Below are positions 17,329-28,374 of a stretch of 57,230 bases of DNA, in pieces. Origin of the DNA: Steroidobacteraceae bacterium (lineage in GTDB: Bacteria > Pseudomonadota > Gammaproteobacteria > Steroidobacterales > Steroidobacteraceae); the NCBI GenBank assembly GCA_019683695.1, contig JADGHX010000007.1, positions 1 through 57,230 on the forward strand. Reading direction: 5' to 3'. The notes beneath the pieces were generated by a model. It was not told where the DNA came from. It worked only from the letters and a program-made list of their open reading frames with translations, and made no database searches. Made by a program: the position numbers and the translations under genes. Each line of letters opens with the position of its first letter. Position 1 is the stretch's first letter.

Positions 17329-18093
17329 CTGAACATCATCGACCAGAAACCCACCCGGCTTTTCATCGCGCTCACCGGTTTCTTCCTGACGAATGCGCTC
17401 ATGGCCGAGTTCGTCGGAGTGAAGATCTTTTCCCTCGAAGCCACCCTGGGTGCCGACCCGGTGCACTGGAGCCTCTTCGGCATCGAGGGCACGCTCACAT
17501 TCACCGCGGGCGTGCTCACCTGGCCGTTCGTCTTCATTCTGACGGACGTCATCAACGAGTACTTCGGCATGCGCGGCGTCCGGTTCATCTCCTGGGTTGC
17601 CGTAGTCTTCATCGCGTTTGCCTTCTTCACAGCTTATGTCGCCATTGGGCTGGCGCCAGCAGATTTCTGGGTCAGCTCGAACGCGGCGTTGGGCGTACCG
17701 GATGTCCAGCGGGCCTATGCACTCATTTTCGGGCAGGGGCTCTGGACCATCGGGGGCTCGATCGTGGCTTTCCTCCTGGGGCAGTTGGTGGACGTGCTCG
17801 TGTTCCATCGCATCCGGCGGCTGACGGGAGAGCGGTTCGTCTGGCTGCGGGCGACCGGCTCCACGGCCGTGTCTCAGCTGCTGGATAGCTTCGTGGTGCT
17901 GTACATCGCGTTCGTCATCGGGCCTCAGCGCTGGCCTGTGGCGCAGTTCCTGGCCGTGGGAACCGTGAACTACACCTACAAGATGGCCGCGGCGGTGGCA
18001 CTCATTCCGTTGCTCTACCTCATGCGACGACTCATCCAGTCCTATCTTGGCGCACCCGTGGCCGCCGCGCTGCGCGAAGAGGCAGCGCGCTAA
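17329..18093 (+). CDS. yhhQ: Queuosine precursor transporter, YhhQ/VUT family (probable CTG start)
   Basis: Inner-membrane protein that imports queuosine precursors (preQ0/preQ1 in E. coli YhhQ). With a start at 17329 it has 254 residues and about six membrane segments; the conserved family start KPTRLFIALTGFFLTNALMA and EFVGVKIFSLE is intact. The frame is open back to a TAA at 17242, but no ATG, GTG or TTG occurs before the ATG at 17401. That ATG lies inside helix 1 and cannot be the true start. CTG at 17329 follows GAGAGG by six bases and gives MNIIDQKPTRLF. The function call is firm; the CTG start is inferred. Confidence 0.88.
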   Translation: MNIIDQKPTRLFIALTGFFLTNALMAEFVGVKIFSLEATLGADPVHWSLFGIEGTLTFTAGVLTWPFVFILTDVINEYFGMRGVRFISWVAVVFIAFAFFTAYVAIGLAPADFWVSSNAALGVPDVQRAYALIFGQGLWTIGGSIVAFLLGQLVDVLVFHRIRRLTGERFVWLRATGSTAVSQLLDSFVVLYIAFVIGPQRWPVAQFLAVGTVNYTYKMAAAVALIPLLYLMRRLIQSYLGAPVAAALREEAAR

Positions 18094-18189
18094 CCTTCAG
18101 GCGCGGCGGGCACTCGGCTCGTCGCGACCGGGTGTTGCGGTGGATCCTTCATCCGTGCCGGTTGCAAACACGGCAAGAGGGCGCACGCC

Positions 18190-18195
18190 TAGAAT
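18190..18195 (+). promoter_or_regulatory. -10 box of putA
   Basis: TAGAAT ending nine bases before the putA ATG. TTGCAA at 18162-18167 is the best -35-like element but at 22 bp is too far away. If this -10 is used, the leader is only about three bases, and there is no Shine-Dalgarno. Confidence 0.4.
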
Positions 18196-18204
18196 ACGCA
18201 GCCC

Positions 18205-21200
18205 ATGAACGCCGCAAGCCTGAACGCTGAATCTGCCGCGCGCTTCGTTGTCGCGGACGGTGCCACGCTGGTCACGCCAGTCGGGCGCGCCATCAATCAG
18301 CTCTATCTGGCTCCGGAAACAGGCGTCGTGCGCAGTCTCGCCGAGCGCGCTCGTCTTCCGCAGGAGCGGCGAGAAGCGGTGCAGCGGCGTGCGCTCGCAC
18401 TGGTGAACGCGGTTCGCCGTGCGAAGCCTTCCGGCAATGGCATCGATGCCTTCCTTCGCGAGTACCACCTGGGTTCGCGGGAAGGCGTGATTCTCATGTG
18501 TCTCGCCGAGGCGCTGCTGCGCATCCCGGACGCCGACACGGCCGATCGGCTCATCGCCGACAAGATCCCTTCCGGAGACTGGGAGGAGCATCTCGGGGAC
18601 AGCGATTCGCTCTTCGTGAATGCCTCGACGTGGGGACTGATGCTCACCGGGCGGATCGTGGACGTGGATCGTGACGCGATCGGCTCCATGCGTTCCTGGT
18701 TCGGCCGGCTCACGAGCCGCATCGGCGAGCCGGTTGCACGGGCGGCGTTGCGTCAGGCGATGCGCATTCTCGGGCATCAGTTTGTCATGGGCCGCACGAT
18801 CGAGGAGGCACTCGAGCGCACGACCGGCGCGCGCGAGCGGCTCTATCGCTACTCATTCGACATGCTGGGCGAATCCGCTCTCACTGCGGCCGATGCGGAG
18901 CGCTATTTCGAGAAGTATCGCTCTGCCATTCTTGCGGTAGGTGCGCACGCGCAGCCGCACGTGGACATCACCGCCCGTCACAGCATTTCGGTGAAGCTGT
19001 CGGCGCTGCATCCGCGTTATGAAGTCGCGCAGCGCGATCGCGTGATGCAGGAACTGGGGCCGAAGCTCCATGCGCTCGTGCGGCTCGCGCGTGACTGCGG
19101 CATCGGGCTCACCGTCGATGCCGAGGAGGCGGATCGGCTCGAGCTCTCTCTGATGCTCATCGATTCGGTGCTGGAAAGCGACGTGCTTGCCGGCTACGCG
19201 GGCTTTGGTCTCGCAGTGCAGGCGTATCAGCGGCGCGCCTACAGCGTGCTCGAATGGCTCGCCGATCGCGCGCGCTCGCTGGGCCGGCGAATCACGGTTC
19301 GGCTCGTCAAGGGCGCCTATTGGGACAGCGAGATCAAGCGTGCGCAGGAGCGTGGGCTCGCGAGCTATCCCGTGTTCACTCGCAAGGTAAACACTGACGT
19401 GTCGTATCTCGCTTGTGCCCGTTTCCTCGCGGGCACGAGAGACGTCATCTACCCGCAGTTCGCCACGCACAACGCGCACACCGCCGCATACGTTGCCGAG
19501 GTGTTCGGAAATGCCGCCGGCACGTTCGAGTACCAGCGTCTGCACGGAATGGGTGAGGAGCTGTACTCGCAGGTCATCAGTGCGGAGCAGGGCGGGCACG
19601 CGTGTCGCGTGTACGCGCCTGTGGGCCCGCATGAGGATTTGCTGCCGTATCTCGTTCGCCGTCTGCTCGAGAATGGCGCGAACACGTCGTTTGTGAATCG
19701 CATCGTGGATGCGCGGTTGCCCGCGGAAGCGGTCGTGCCGGATCCGGTTGCGCAGGTGGACAAGCTTACGGAGGTGCCGCATCCGAAGATCGTCGAGCCT
19801 CCTCATCTGTATGGGCACGAGCGCATCAATTCGCGCGGCGTGAATCTCGCAGATGGTGCGGAGCTGCAAGCGCTCAAGTCCCAGTGCGAAGCCGCGGCGG
19901 GGCGGCGCTGGGAGGCCAGCGCGCTCATCGATGGCCGGCCGGGTAGCGGCGAAGAGCTGCAGGTCGTCAATCCCGCAGATGAATCGCAGGTCGTTGGCTC
20001 GGTCAGGCAGGCCTCCGTTGCGGATGTGGAGCGGGCCATTGCCAGCGCGCATGCGGCCCAGCCGGACTGGGATGCGATGGGTGCTCGGGAGCGTGCTGAG
20101 ATTTTGCTGCGAGCGGCGGACGCGTTCGAAGCCCACCGTGGGGAGCTCATCGCGCGCTGCACGCTCGAAGCGGGCAAGACGCTGGCCGACGGCATTGCAG
20201 AAGTGCGCGAAGCCGTGGATTTCCTGCGGTACTACGCCGCGCAGGCGCAGGCGGAGTTCGGTGGGGAGAAGCTGCTCATCGGGCCCACGGGCGAGCGCAA
20301 CACGCTTCGCTTGCGTGGAAAGGGTGTGTTCGCGTGCATCAGCCCCTGGAACTTCCCCTTGGCGATCTTTACGGGGCAAGTGGCCGCGGCGCTCGCCGCC
20401 GGTAACGCAGTGATCGCCAAGCCCGCCGAGCAAACGCCGCTCACCGCCGCGCTGGCGGTGCGGTTGCTGCATCAAGCCGGCGTTCCAGAGCGCGTGCTGC
20501 AGTTTCTGCCGGGCGATGGCGGCACGGTGGGGGCCGCGCTCACGCGCGATCCTCGCATTGCCGGCGTGGCGTTCACGGGCTCGACGGATACGGCTCGCCT
20601 GATCGAGCGGAGTCTTGCCGCCCGCTCCGGCAGCATCGGCACACTCATCGCGGAGACGGGTGGCCTCAATGCCATGATCGTGGACAGCTCGGCTCTGCCG
20701 GAGCAGGTGGTGCTGGACGCCGTCACGTCGGGGTTCAACAGTGCCGGTCAGCGGTGCTCGGCGCTTCGGCTCCTGCTGCTCCAGCAGGACATCGCACCGC
20801 GAGTTCTGGAACTGCTCGCGGGATACATGGATGAGCTCCGCGTCGGCAACCCGGCGCTGCTCTCGACGGACGTGGGGCCCGTCATCGATCGGGACGCGCT
20901 CTCGATGCTCGAACAGCACGCCGCGCGCGTGACGGCCGGTGGCGCCTGGCATCATCGTGCGAAGCTGTCTGCCGACACACGGGGCGGGCGCTTCTTCGCG
21001 CCGCTGCTCGTGGAACTGCCCGGCATTCACTCACTTGAACGCGAGATATTCGGGCCCATCGTGCACGTCGTGCGCTATCGGGCTGGAGACCTCGACAAGG
21101 TGGTGGATGCGATTAATGCGCTCGGCTACGGACTCACCCTGGGCGTGCACACGCGCATCGACGCCGTGGCCGAACGCATCGCGGCACGCGCCCGCGTGGG

Positions 21201-21396
21201 CAATGTGTACGTGAATCGGAACATGATCGGCGCGGTCGTGGGTGTGCAGCCGTTCGGCGGAATGGGTCTGTCCGGCACGGGCCCCAAGGCAGGCGGGCCG
21301 TACTACCTCCATCGGTTCGCCACCGAGCAGACGCTCACAATCAACACGGCCGCCGTGGGCGGCAACGCGAGCCTGCTTGCGCTCGCGGCAGACTGA
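18205..21396 (+). CDS. putA: Bifunctional proline dehydrogenase / P5C dehydrogenase PutA
   Basis: Oxidises proline to glutamate in two steps, with FAD in the N-terminal half and NAD+ in the C-terminal half; associated with the inner face of the membrane. It has 1063 residues. The proline dehydrogenase barrel (about 75-420) contains [16 protein letters not shown] and [11 protein letters not shown]. The aldehyde dehydrogenase half (about 530-1010) has catalytic E817 and C851 ([12 protein letters not shown]). The N-terminus lacks the ribbon-helix-helix DNA-binding domain of E. coli PutA, so this is a short, non-regulatory form. sdaA follows after eight bases. Confidence 0.95.
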   Translation: MNAASLNAESAARFVVADGATLVTPVGRAINQLYLAPETGVVRSLAERARLPQERREAVQRRALALVNAVRRAKPSGNGIDAFLREYHLGSREGVILMCLAEALLRIPDADTADRLIADKIPSGDWEEHLGDSDSLFVNASTWGLMLTGRIVDVDRDAIGSMRSWFGRLTSRIGEPVARAALRQAMRILGHQFVMGRTIEEALERTTGARERLYRYSFDMLGESALTAADAERYFEKYRSAILAVGAHAQPHVDITARHSISVKLSALHPRYEVAQRDRVMQELGPKLHALVRLARDCGIGLTVDAEEADRLELSLMLIDSVLESDVLAGYAGFGLAVQAYQRRAYSVLEWLADRARSLGRRITVRLVKGAYWDSEIKRAQERGLASYPVFTRKVNTDVSYLACARFLAGTRDVIYPQFATHNAHTAAYVAEVFGNAAGTFEYQRLHGMGEELYSQVISAEQGGHACRVYAPVGPHEDLLPYLVRRLLENGANTSFVNRIVDARLPAEAVVPDPVAQVDKLTEVPHPKIVEPPHLYGHERINSRGVNLADGAELQALKSQCEAAAGRRWEASALIDGRPGSGEELQVVNPADESQVVGSVRQASVADVERAIASAHAAQPDWDAMGARERAEILLRAADAFEAHRGELIARCTLEAGKTLADGIAEVREAVDFLRYYAAQAQAEFGGEKLLIGPTGERNTLRLRGKGVFACISPWNFPLAIFTGQVAAALAAGNAVIAKPAEQTPLTAALAVRLLHQAGVPERVLQFLPGDGGTVGAALTRDPRIAGVAFTGSTDTARLIERSLAARSGSIGTLIAETGGLNAMIVDSSALPEQVVLDAVTSGFNSAGQRCSALRLLLLQQDIAPRVLELLAGYMDELRVGNPALLSTDVGPVIDRDALSMLEQHAARVTAGGAWHHRAKLSADTRGGRFFAPLLVELPGIHSLEREIFGPIVHVVRYRAGDLDKVVDAINALGYGLTLGVHTRIDAVAERIAARARVGNVYVNRNMIGAVVGVQPFGGMGLSGTGPKAGGPYYLHRFATEQTLTINTAAVGGNASLLALAAD

Positions 21397-21404
21397 GAGC
21401 ACGA

Positions 21405-22874
21405 ATGACGCTCAGCGTTTTCGACATCTTCAAGATCGGCATCGGGCCGTCGAGCTCCCACACGATGGGGCCGATGCGCGCGGCGCGTGAGTTCGTGCTC
21501 GGGCTGAAACGGGATGGTCTGCTGGGCGCCACGCAGCACGTATACGTTCGCCTGTACGGCTCGTTGGCGCTCACCGGCGCAGGGCATGGCACGGACCGTG
21601 CCATTCTTGCGGGCCTCGAGGGGGCGGAGCCGGAAACGGTCGATCCGGATAGCATCGAGCCCACCGTGCAGCGTATCCGGCGCACGGGCCGCATCAATCT
21701 GCTGGGCGAGCACGAAACGGCATTCGATGAACCCATGCAGCTGCTGTTCATGCGCACGGAGCGGTTGCCGCAGCATTCGAATGGCATGCGGTTCACCGCG
21801 CTGGGCGCAAACGGCGAGCAGGTGCACGAGGAAAGCTACTACTCGATCGGGGGCGGCTTCATCACGCGGGAGGGTGAGCCGGTGCCGCTCAATGAGGGGG
21901 CAGCGCAGGCGGGCTCGGGCGCCGATGGAGCTGGCGGTCCATCGGGCCACGTCGGGCATGCCGCATCTTCGGGGCACGTCCAGCCTGCTGCACCTCCGTA
22001 TCCTTTCGGTTCTGCGGCGGAGTTGCTCGCGCTGTGTCGCGAGCACGGTCTGGAAATCTTCGAGCTGATGCTCGCCAACGAGCGCACGTGGCGCTCGGAC
22101 GCGGAGATTCGCGAAGGCTTGCTGCGCATCTGGAATGTGATGCAGGGCTGCGTCGAACGCGGCTTTCGCCAGAGCGGTGTTCTGCCTGGCGTGCTGAAGG
22201 TGCGACGTCGGGCGCCCAAGCTGTACCGCGTGCTCACGGAATCCGCGGCGGCCTCGGTCGCCGTCGCGGGTTCGCATCCCCTCGACGTCATGGACTGGGT
22301 GAATGCGTGGGCCCTCGCCGTGAACGAGGAAAACGCCGCCGGCGGTCGCGTGGTCACCGCGCCCACGAACGGCGCTGCCGGGATCATTCCCGCCGTCCTG
22401 CACTTCTACAAGCGCTTTCACCCTGGCGCGAACGACGAAGGCGTCATTCGCTTTCTGCTCACGGCGGGCGCCGTGGGTATCCTGTACAAGAAGAACGCGT
22501 CGATCTCCGGCGCGGAAATGGGCTGCCAGGGCGAGGTCGGCGTGGCGTGCTCGATGGCCGCCGCCGGGCTGGTGGCGGCTCTGCACGGCACGAACGAGCA
22601 GGTCGAGAATGCCGCGGAGATCGGCATGGAGCACAACCTGGGGCTCACTTGCGATCCCGTGGCGGGTCTCGTGCAGATTCCCTGCATCGAACGCAACGCC
22701 ATGGGTTCGGTGAAGGCGATCAACGCTGCGCGCCTCGCCATGCGGGGAGACGGCTCACACAAGGTCTCGCTGGATCAGGTGATCGCCACCATGCGCCAGA
22801 CGGGCGCGGATATGTCCGTCATCTACAAGGAAACCTCCCAGGGCGGGCTCGCGGTGAACGTGCCGGAGTGCTGA
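21405..22874 (+). CDS. sdaA: L-serine dehydratase (single-chain, 4Fe-4S)
   Basis: Converts L-serine to pyruvate and ammonia using a labile 4Fe-4S cluster. It has 489 residues. The N-terminal beta domain starts [20 protein letters not shown]; the alpha domain carries the cluster cysteines in [13 protein letters not shown] and [14 protein letters not shown]. It is about 35 residues longer than E. coli SdaA. The excess is a Gly/Ala/Ser/His-rich linker near residues 160-200 ([20 protein letters not shown]) between the two domains. It is coupled to putA. Confidence 0.94.
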   Translation: MTLSVFDIFKIGIGPSSSHTMGPMRAAREFVLGLKRDGLLGATQHVYVRLYGSLALTGAGHGTDRAILAGLEGAEPETVDPDSIEPTVQRIRRTGRINLLGEHETAFDEPMQLLFMRTERLPQHSNGMRFTALGANGEQVHEESYYSIGGGFITREGEPVPLNEGAAQAGSGADGAGGPSGHVGHAASSGHVQPAAPPYPFGSAAELLALCREHGLEIFELMLANERTWRSDAEIREGLLRIWNVMQGCVERGFRQSGVLPGVLKVRRRAPKLYRVLTESAAASVAVAGSHPLDVMDWVNAWALAVNEENAAGGRVVTAPTNGAAGIIPAVLHFYKRFHPGANDEGVIRFLLTAGAVGILYKKNASISGAEMGCQGEVGVACSMAAAGLVAALHGTNEQVENAAEIGMEHNLGLTCDPVAGLVQIPCIERNAMGSVKAINAARLAMRGDGSHKVSLDQVIATMRQTGADMSVIYKETSQGGLAVNVPEC

Positions 22875-22880
22875 TGTCAT

Positions 22881-22965
22881 GCGGCGGCTCGTCGCCGCTG
22901 TGCTTGTCGCCCCTGCGGAGTGTGATCTGTGTGCGCGAGCGCCGGCAGATCATGCCCGCGCTCGC
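22881..22965. terminator. Two hairpins between convergent sdaA and sixA
   Basis: The first (22881-22898, GCGGCG/CGCCGC) lies seven bases after the sdaA stop. The second (22935-22965) is strong: GCGAGCGC-C-GGC, loop AGATCAT, GCC-C-GCGCTCGC, eleven pairs with one C/C mismatch. Neither has a U-tract. The remainder of the 223-bp gap has no gene. Confidence 0.5.
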
Positions 22966-23097
22966 AAACGTGTCACGAGGAGCGACCATAGGCGAGCGGC
23001 GTGTCGCCCAGTCGCATCGTTCGCCGTCATGATTGGGCAGCTCCCGAGCTGATCTCTCTCCGGGCGCGACCCGCTCTCTTCGATCAAGCGGGATCGA

Positions 23098-23583
23098 TCA
23101 TCCGGGATAGCTGGCGTAGCCGGTTGCGGAGGAGCGCAGGTCGCTCCAGGAGCTGACCTCGAACGTCAACGTGCATGCACCCGCGGTGACGAGCTCGCCG
23201 ATCTCGACATCCTCCGGCAGGAGCGCGTGCATCAGATCGGAGACGCCCGGGTTGTGGGCCACGATCGCCAGGTGTGCCACGTCCGGCTGCACATCCCTCA
23301 CGGCGCGGAGCAGTACTTCGGCCGAGGCAACATACAGATGCTGTGCAGGCTGCACGCGTTGCGCGGGCAGCGCGAGCACCTGCGTGAGGATTTCTGCAGT
23401 CTGCTGCGTTCTGCGCGCAGTGCTGGCGATGAGCAGGTCCGGGACGAGGGCCCGATCGAGCAGATACCTGGCAAGTGCTCCGGCTTCACGCAGCCCGCGC
23501 GTGCTCAAGGGCCGATCGAAATCCGAGCCCCCGGGCGGCTTGTCGTCTGCGTGCGCATGCCGGATGAGCGTGAGGCGTTTCAT
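23098..23583 (-). CDS. sixA: Phosphohistidine phosphatase SixA
   Basis: Small histidine-phosphatase-superfamily enzyme; in E. coli it dephosphorylates histidine phosphotransfer proteins such as ArcB and PTS-Ntr. It has 161 residues with the catalytic RHG-type motif LIRHAHAD (R8, H9) and the second histidine in VAHNPGVSDL. The ATG at 23583 is preferred over the adjacent TTG. It is the last gene of the SUF transcription unit, 55 bp after the Rieske gene; a link to Fe-S assembly is positional only. Confidence 0.85.
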   Translation of the reverse strand: MKRLTLIRHAHADDKPPGGSDFDRPLSTRGLREAGALARYLLDRALVPDLLIASTARRTQQTAEILTQVLALPAQRVQPAQHLYVASAEVLLRAVRDVQPDVAHLAIVAHNPGVSDLMHALLPEDVEIGELVTAGACTLTFEVSSWSDLRSSATGYASYPG

Positions 23584-23638
23584 CAAGCACTCTGCGCAAG
23601 GGCTCCGGAACAGCCCGGAACACCTTGCATGTCACGCA

Positions 23639-23956
23639 TCAGTCGGGCTTCTCGACGAGAATGCGCCCATCCTGCTCGCGTACGTTGAAGGTCTTGATGG
23701 GCTCGTACGCCGGAGGGGTGAGCGCTTCACCCGTGCGCAGGTCGAATCGGGCGAAATGCCGCGGGCAGATGATTTCGCAATCCTCGACTTCTGCCCCTGA
23801 GAGGCTTTCACCATCGTGCGTGCAGCGATTCTCCACGGCGTGCAGCTGCCCGCCACAACGCACGATGACGATCTCATAGCCATCCACTTCCGCCGTCAGA
23901 GAGGCGGTTTGGGTCACCGCGCTTGCGGGCCCCACATCGATCCACTCGTTCGCCAT
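23639..23956 (-). CDS. Rieske [2Fe-2S] ferredoxin-type protein
   Basis: 105-residue single-domain Rieske protein resembling the ferredoxin subunit of non-heme-iron oxygenases. Cluster ligands are C45-x-H47 (CTHDG) and C64-x2-H67 (CPRHFARFD). There is no signal peptide or membrane anchor, so it is cytosolic. It sits nine bases after sufT in the SUF operon. It may donate electrons to SUF assembly or be an early client; no oxygenase component is nearby. Confidence 0.88.
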   Translation of the reverse strand: MANEWIDVGPASAVTQTASLTAEVDGYEIVIVRCGGQLHAVENRCTHDGESLSGAEVEDCEIICPRHFARFDLRTGEALTPPAYEPIKTFNVREQDGRILVEKPD

Positions 23957-23965
23957 CGCGGTCCT

Positions 23966-24517
23966 CTAGAGCATGCCGGTCTGCAGCCGCGCGGCGTCGG
24001 ACATCATCGACTGGTTCCACGGCGGATCGAACACGAGCTGTACATCGGCGACGCGGACGGTGGGGATGCGCTCCACCTTGTCCTTCACGTCCTGCACGAG
24101 GATTTCGCCCATGCCGCAGCCGGGCGCGGTCAGCGTCATTTTCACGCTGACGGTGCGCGTGCCGTCCCCGTTCGGCGTGACTTCGCATTCGTAGACGAGG
24201 CCGAGATCCACGATATTGATTGGAATCTCCGGGTCGTAGCACGTGCGCATCTGGTCCCACGCGAGTTTGCGCACATCCTCCTCCGTGGCGTTCGGGGGGA
24301 GCTCGGGCGGCTTGACCACTTCCTTGCCGATGGCATCCGCATCCTCGCCAGCGATGCGGAACAGGTTGCCCTCCATGTACACGGTAAAGCTGCCGCCGAG
24401 CGCCTGCGTGATATAGCCGGCCATTCCCGGATGCAGGGTGACCTCGGCACCCGCGGGCACCATGACGGCGCGCACCTCGCGATTCACGACGAAGGGCTCG
24501 TTCTCGTAAGACCTCAC
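23966..24517 (-). CDS. sufT: Fe-S assembly protein SufT (DUF59/MIP18 family)
   Basis: Accessory factor that helps maturation of Fe-S proteins. It has 183 residues. The N-terminal part (PFVVNREVRAVMVPAG and onward) is specific to SufT; the C-terminal MIP18-type domain contains YDPEIPINIVDLGLVY and the cysteine motif TAPGCGMGE, ending FDPPWNQSMMSD. Start: GTG at 24517 has GGAG five bases upstream. A GTG at 24523, overlapping the sufU stop as GTGA, is the alternative and would add two residues. Confidence 0.9.
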   Translation of the reverse strand: MRSYENEPFVVNREVRAVMVPAGAEVTLHPGMAGYITQALGGSFTVYMEGNLFRIAGEDADAIGKEVVKPPELPPNATEEDVRKLAWDQMRTCYDPEIPINIVDLGLVYECEVTPNGDGTRTVSVKMTLTAPGCGMGEILVQDVKDKVERIPTVRVADVQLVFDPPWNQSMMSDAARLQTGML

Positions 24518-24519
24518 AG

Positions 24520-24963
24520 TCACTCCGTAGAAACAGTAGCGGCGCTGCGTGCGAGCGCCGCATTGAGCGTATGCCAGCACAGGCTCGCGCACTTCACGCG
24601 TGCCGGGAATTCACGCACGCCGGACAGAGCGGCGAGCTTGCCCAGATCGGGCGAGGGCAACGCGCCCGGGTCCGTGAGCAGCGTGTGCACGCGCGTGAAC
24701 AGATCGTGGATCGCCGCGCGGTCCTTGCCCTTGATGGCCTCGGTCATGAGCGATGCGGAGGCGGTGGAGATCGCGCAACCCTCGCCCTGGAAGCGCACGT
24801 CCTCGATGCGGTCGCCGTTCAGGCGGAGCGAGACGGTGAGGCGGTCGCCGCAGAGGGGATTGTGCCCGTCCGCATGGGCATCGGCGTTCTCGATGACACC
24901 GAAGTTCCGCGGCTGGCGCTTGTGGTCGAGGATGACGTCGCGATACAGGTCCTTCAGGTCCAT
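24520..24963 (-). CDS. sufU: Fe-S scaffold / sulfur-transfer protein SufU
   Basis: IscU-like zinc protein that accepts persulfide sulfur from SufS. It has 147 residues. C38, D40, C63 and C125 correspond to the zinc and active-site ligands of SufU, and the region around 70-105 carries the insertion that distinguishes SufU from IscU. Its ATG overlaps the sufS stop by one base. SufU in place of SufE is typical of Gram-positives but also found in this branch of Gammaproteobacteria. Confidence 0.93.
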   Translation of the reverse strand: MDLKDLYRDVILDHKRQPRNFGVIENADAHADGHNPLCGDRLTVSLRLNGDRIEDVRFQGEGCAISTASASLMTEAIKGKDRAAIHDLFTRVHTLLTDPGALPSPDLGKLAALSGVREFPARVKCASLCWHTLNAALARSAATVSTE

Positions 24964-26216
24964 CAGCCAAACACCTCACGCACTTTGCGGAGCGCCGCCA
25001 CCAGTTGCCCGATCTCGTCCTCCGTGTTGTAGCAGGCGAACGAGGCGCGTGCCGTGGCCGGCACCCGGAAGAAGTCCATCACCGGCATGGCGCAGTGGTG
25101 GCCGGTGCGCACGGCCACGCCTTCGGCATCGAGCACCGTGCCGATGTCGTGGGGATGCACGCCGTCCAGGGTGAACGAAATCACCGACGCCTTGTGAGCG
25201 GCCGTTCCGATGAACTGGAGGCCGGGAACGCGAGCCAGCGCTTCGGTGGCCACCTGCAGCAGCCGCTGCTCGTGCGCGGCGATGTTCTCGATGCCGAGCT
25301 CGTCCACGTAGTCCATGGCGGCCGCAAGGCCCACGGCGCCGGAAATGTTCGGCGTGCCCGCCTCGAACTTCCAGGGCAGATCGTTGTACGTGGTGCGCTC
25401 GAACGTCACGGCCTTGATCATGTCGCCGCCGCCCTGCCACGGCGGCATTTCGGCGAGCAGGGACTCACGCCCGTACAGAACGCCCACGCCGGTGGGCCCG
25501 TACAGCTTGTGAGCCGAAAAGGCGTAGAAGTCTGCACCGAGCGCGCGCACATCGACGCGCGCATGGGGGATGGCTTGTGCGCCATCCACGACAACCACCG
25601 CGCCCTGCGCATGAGCGGCATCGATGATGCGTTTCACCGGAAGGATGGTGCCGAGCGCATTCGACACGTGCGCAACTGCGACCACCTTCGTGCGCGGCGA
25701 GAGCAGCTTCTCGAGCTCCTCGTGGATCAGTTCGCCACGATGATCGATCGGCGCCACCTTCAGCGTCGCACCGGTCTGCTCGCAGACAAGCTGCCAGGGC
25801 ACGATGTTCGCGTGATGCTCGAGCGCGGTGATGAGAATCTCGTCACCCTTGCCAAGGCGAGAACGCGCGTACGACTGGGCCACGAGGTTGATGCCCTCGG
25901 TCGTTCCGCGCACGAAGATGATCTCGCGCGTGGAGCTTGCGTTGATGAACCGGCGCACGCGGTCGCGCGCGCCTTCGAACGCCTCGGTGGCTTCCTGGCT
26001 CAGGGCGTGCACGCCGCGATGGACATTCGCGTGCGAGTGCGTCTCGTATTGATCAACGGCCTCGATCACGCGTCTCGGGCGCTGAGCGGAGGCGGCGCTG
26101 TCCAGGTACACGAGGGGCTTGCCGTTCACCATGCGCGTGAGGATCGGGAAGTCCCGTCGCACACGCTCCACGTCGTACACCGGAGCGGGGGTGGAATGCA
26201 GAACCTGGGCGGACAT
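24963..26216 (-). CDS. sufS: Cysteine desulfurase SufS
   Basis: PLP enzyme that releases sulfur from cysteine as an enzyme-bound persulfide. It has 417 residues from the ATG at 26216, which overlaps the sufD stop (TGATG). The PLP lysine lies in FSAHKLYGPTGVG and the active-site cysteine in RTGHHCAMPVMDF, the group II type that needs SufU or SufE. A longer reading frame into sufD has 39 extra Arg-rich residues and is not supported. Confidence 0.95.
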   Translation of the reverse strand: MSAQVLHSTPAPVYDVERVRRDFPILTRMVNGKPLVYLDSAASAQRPRRVIEAVDQYETHSHANVHRGVHALSQEATEAFEGARDRVRRFINASSTREIIFVRGTTEGINLVAQSYARSRLGKGDEILITALEHHANIVPWQLVCEQTGATLKVAPIDHRGELIHEELEKLLSPRTKVVAVAHVSNALGTILPVKRIIDAAHAQGAVVVVDGAQAIPHARVDVRALGADFYAFSAHKLYGPTGVGVLYGRESLLAEMPPWQGGGDMIKAVTFERTTYNDLPWKFEAGTPNISGAVGLAAAMDYVDELGIENIAAHEQRLLQVATEALARVPGLQFIGTAAHKASVISFTLDGVHPHDIGTVLDAEGVAVRTGHHCAMPVMDFFRVPATARASFACYNTEDEIGQLVAALRKVREVFG

Positions 26217-27571
26217 CAGACCAATTCCTTCACTGCAGCCGTCTCCTTCATCTGCCCGGCGAGGCTGGCTTCGATATGCCGGCGCAGCTCGGGCACTGTG
26301 ATGCGCGCGACCACGTCCTCGAGAAAGGCCCACTTGAGGAGCTGTTGTGCCATATCCCGCTCGATGCCGCGCGAAAGCAGATAAAACAACATGTTGTCGT
26401 CCAGCTTGCCGGCGGTGGCGCCGTGGTTGCAGCGAACGTCGTCCGTGTAGATCTCAAGCTGCGGACGCACGTCGATCTCCGCCTGGGGCCCGGCCAGCAG
26501 CCCGCGAAGGGACTGCCGCGAGTCCGTGCCACGGGCGTGCTCCCGAACGACAACCTTGCTGTTGAACGCAACGCGCGCACGGCCGCCGGCGATGCCACGC
26601 ACGTTCTGCTCGGATTTCGAATACGGCGCGATGTGCTCCACCAGCGCAAACCCGTCGTGGACCTGCAGGTTGTCCGCGAGCGAGACGACGTGAAGGCCGA
26701 GCTCCGCTCGCTCACCCACGAGCGCAACGTGGAATGTTGAGCGCGCCGACAGCGAGCCGAGATTGACGACGTACAGATCGTACCGCGCGTCCTTCTCGAC
26801 AGCGGCGGAAAGTGTGTCGAACCACGTGGCGCGAGCGCCGGCCTGCTGCAGCCGGTAGTGCGAGACCTGCGCCCCCGCGCTCACGTTCACGTGAACCGCC
26901 GCATTCACAAAGTTCGCGTCGTCCAGCGCGGTTACGTGCCGCTCGATCAGCCCCAGCCGGGCGTTCGCTCCGACGTTGATCTCGAGCCGTGGATAGGATG
27001 CTGCCGTCTGGGCGGGCTCGGTGGCGACGAACAGCACCTCGATGCATGCCGGGCAGTCCACACCTTCGCCAACGTCCACGCGCGCGCTATCCGTGGCAAA
27101 CACCTCATTCAGCCACGCCAGCCGGTCATCGGAGCGCGCGGCCGGGACAGCACCGGATTCGACAGCCCGCAACGCGGCAGCCATACGCGTCGCGACGGAT
27201 GCGCTTCGACCGTGCGCTCCGGACGAACGCGGGGACGTCACCGAAACGCCCCGCACATCCACCACGCTCGAAAGCTCCGGAGCGAACACGCCATCGACAA
27301 ACGTGTATCGCGCATAGCCTTCGATGCGGGCCGGCAGAGCGGCCTCAGGGATATCCGTGCGCGGGCGAGGCGAAGAGGGCGCAAAGTGCACGCGCTCGAG
27401 CGAACGCAGGTTTGCGTACTTCCAGTTTTCGTCGCGCGTGGTGGGTAGCCCGGCGGCGGCCAGCGCACGCAAGGCACGCTGGCGCTGATCCGGCGTCACG
27501 ACCGCCGGCGCGAGACTGTCCCGCACAGCCGCGTGCGCTTCGGAAATCTTCTCTGCCAATGCCGCAGTCAT
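26216..27571 (-). CDS. sufD: Fe-S assembly scaffold subunit SufD
   Basis: Partner of SufB in the SufBC2D scaffold. It has 451 residues, with the beta-helix core and the conserved C-terminal part DDVRCNHGATAGKLDDNMLFYLLSRGI containing the essential Cys-x-His. Sequence is variable in the N-terminal half, as usual. The start (MTAALAEKISEAHAAV) lies ten bases after sufC. It is part of the continuous sufBCDSUT block. Confidence 0.94.
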   Translation of the reverse strand: MTAALAEKISEAHAAVRDSLAPAVVTPDQRQRALRALAAAGLPTTRDENWKYANLRSLERVHFAPSSPRPRTDIPEAALPARIEGYARYTFVDGVFAPELSSVVDVRGVSVTSPRSSGAHGRSASVATRMAAALRAVESGAVPAARSDDRLAWLNEVFATDSARVDVGEGVDCPACIEVLFVATEPAQTAASYPRLEINVGANARLGLIERHVTALDDANFVNAAVHVNVSAGAQVSHYRLQQAGARATWFDTLSAAVEKDARYDLYVVNLGSLSARSTFHVALVGERAELGLHVVSLADNLQVHDGFALVEHIAPYSKSEQNVRGIAGGRARVAFNSKVVVREHARGTDSRQSLRGLLAGPQAEIDVRPQLEIYTDDVRCNHGATAGKLDDNMLFYLLSRGIERDMAQQLLKWAFLEDVVARITVPELRRHIEASLAGQMKETAAVKELV

Positions 27572-27580
27572 TTCAACGCC

Positions 27581-28330
<750 letters not shown>

Positions 28331-28374
28331 CAACTTTCTCCGGCTGGCTCCAGGCTGGCCTGCATTCCACTGTC

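Noticed and set aside
24520-24592. N-terminal extension of SufT to 208 residues
   Set aside because: It would lie within sufU; the GTG codons at 24523/24517 with GGAG upstream give the normal family length.
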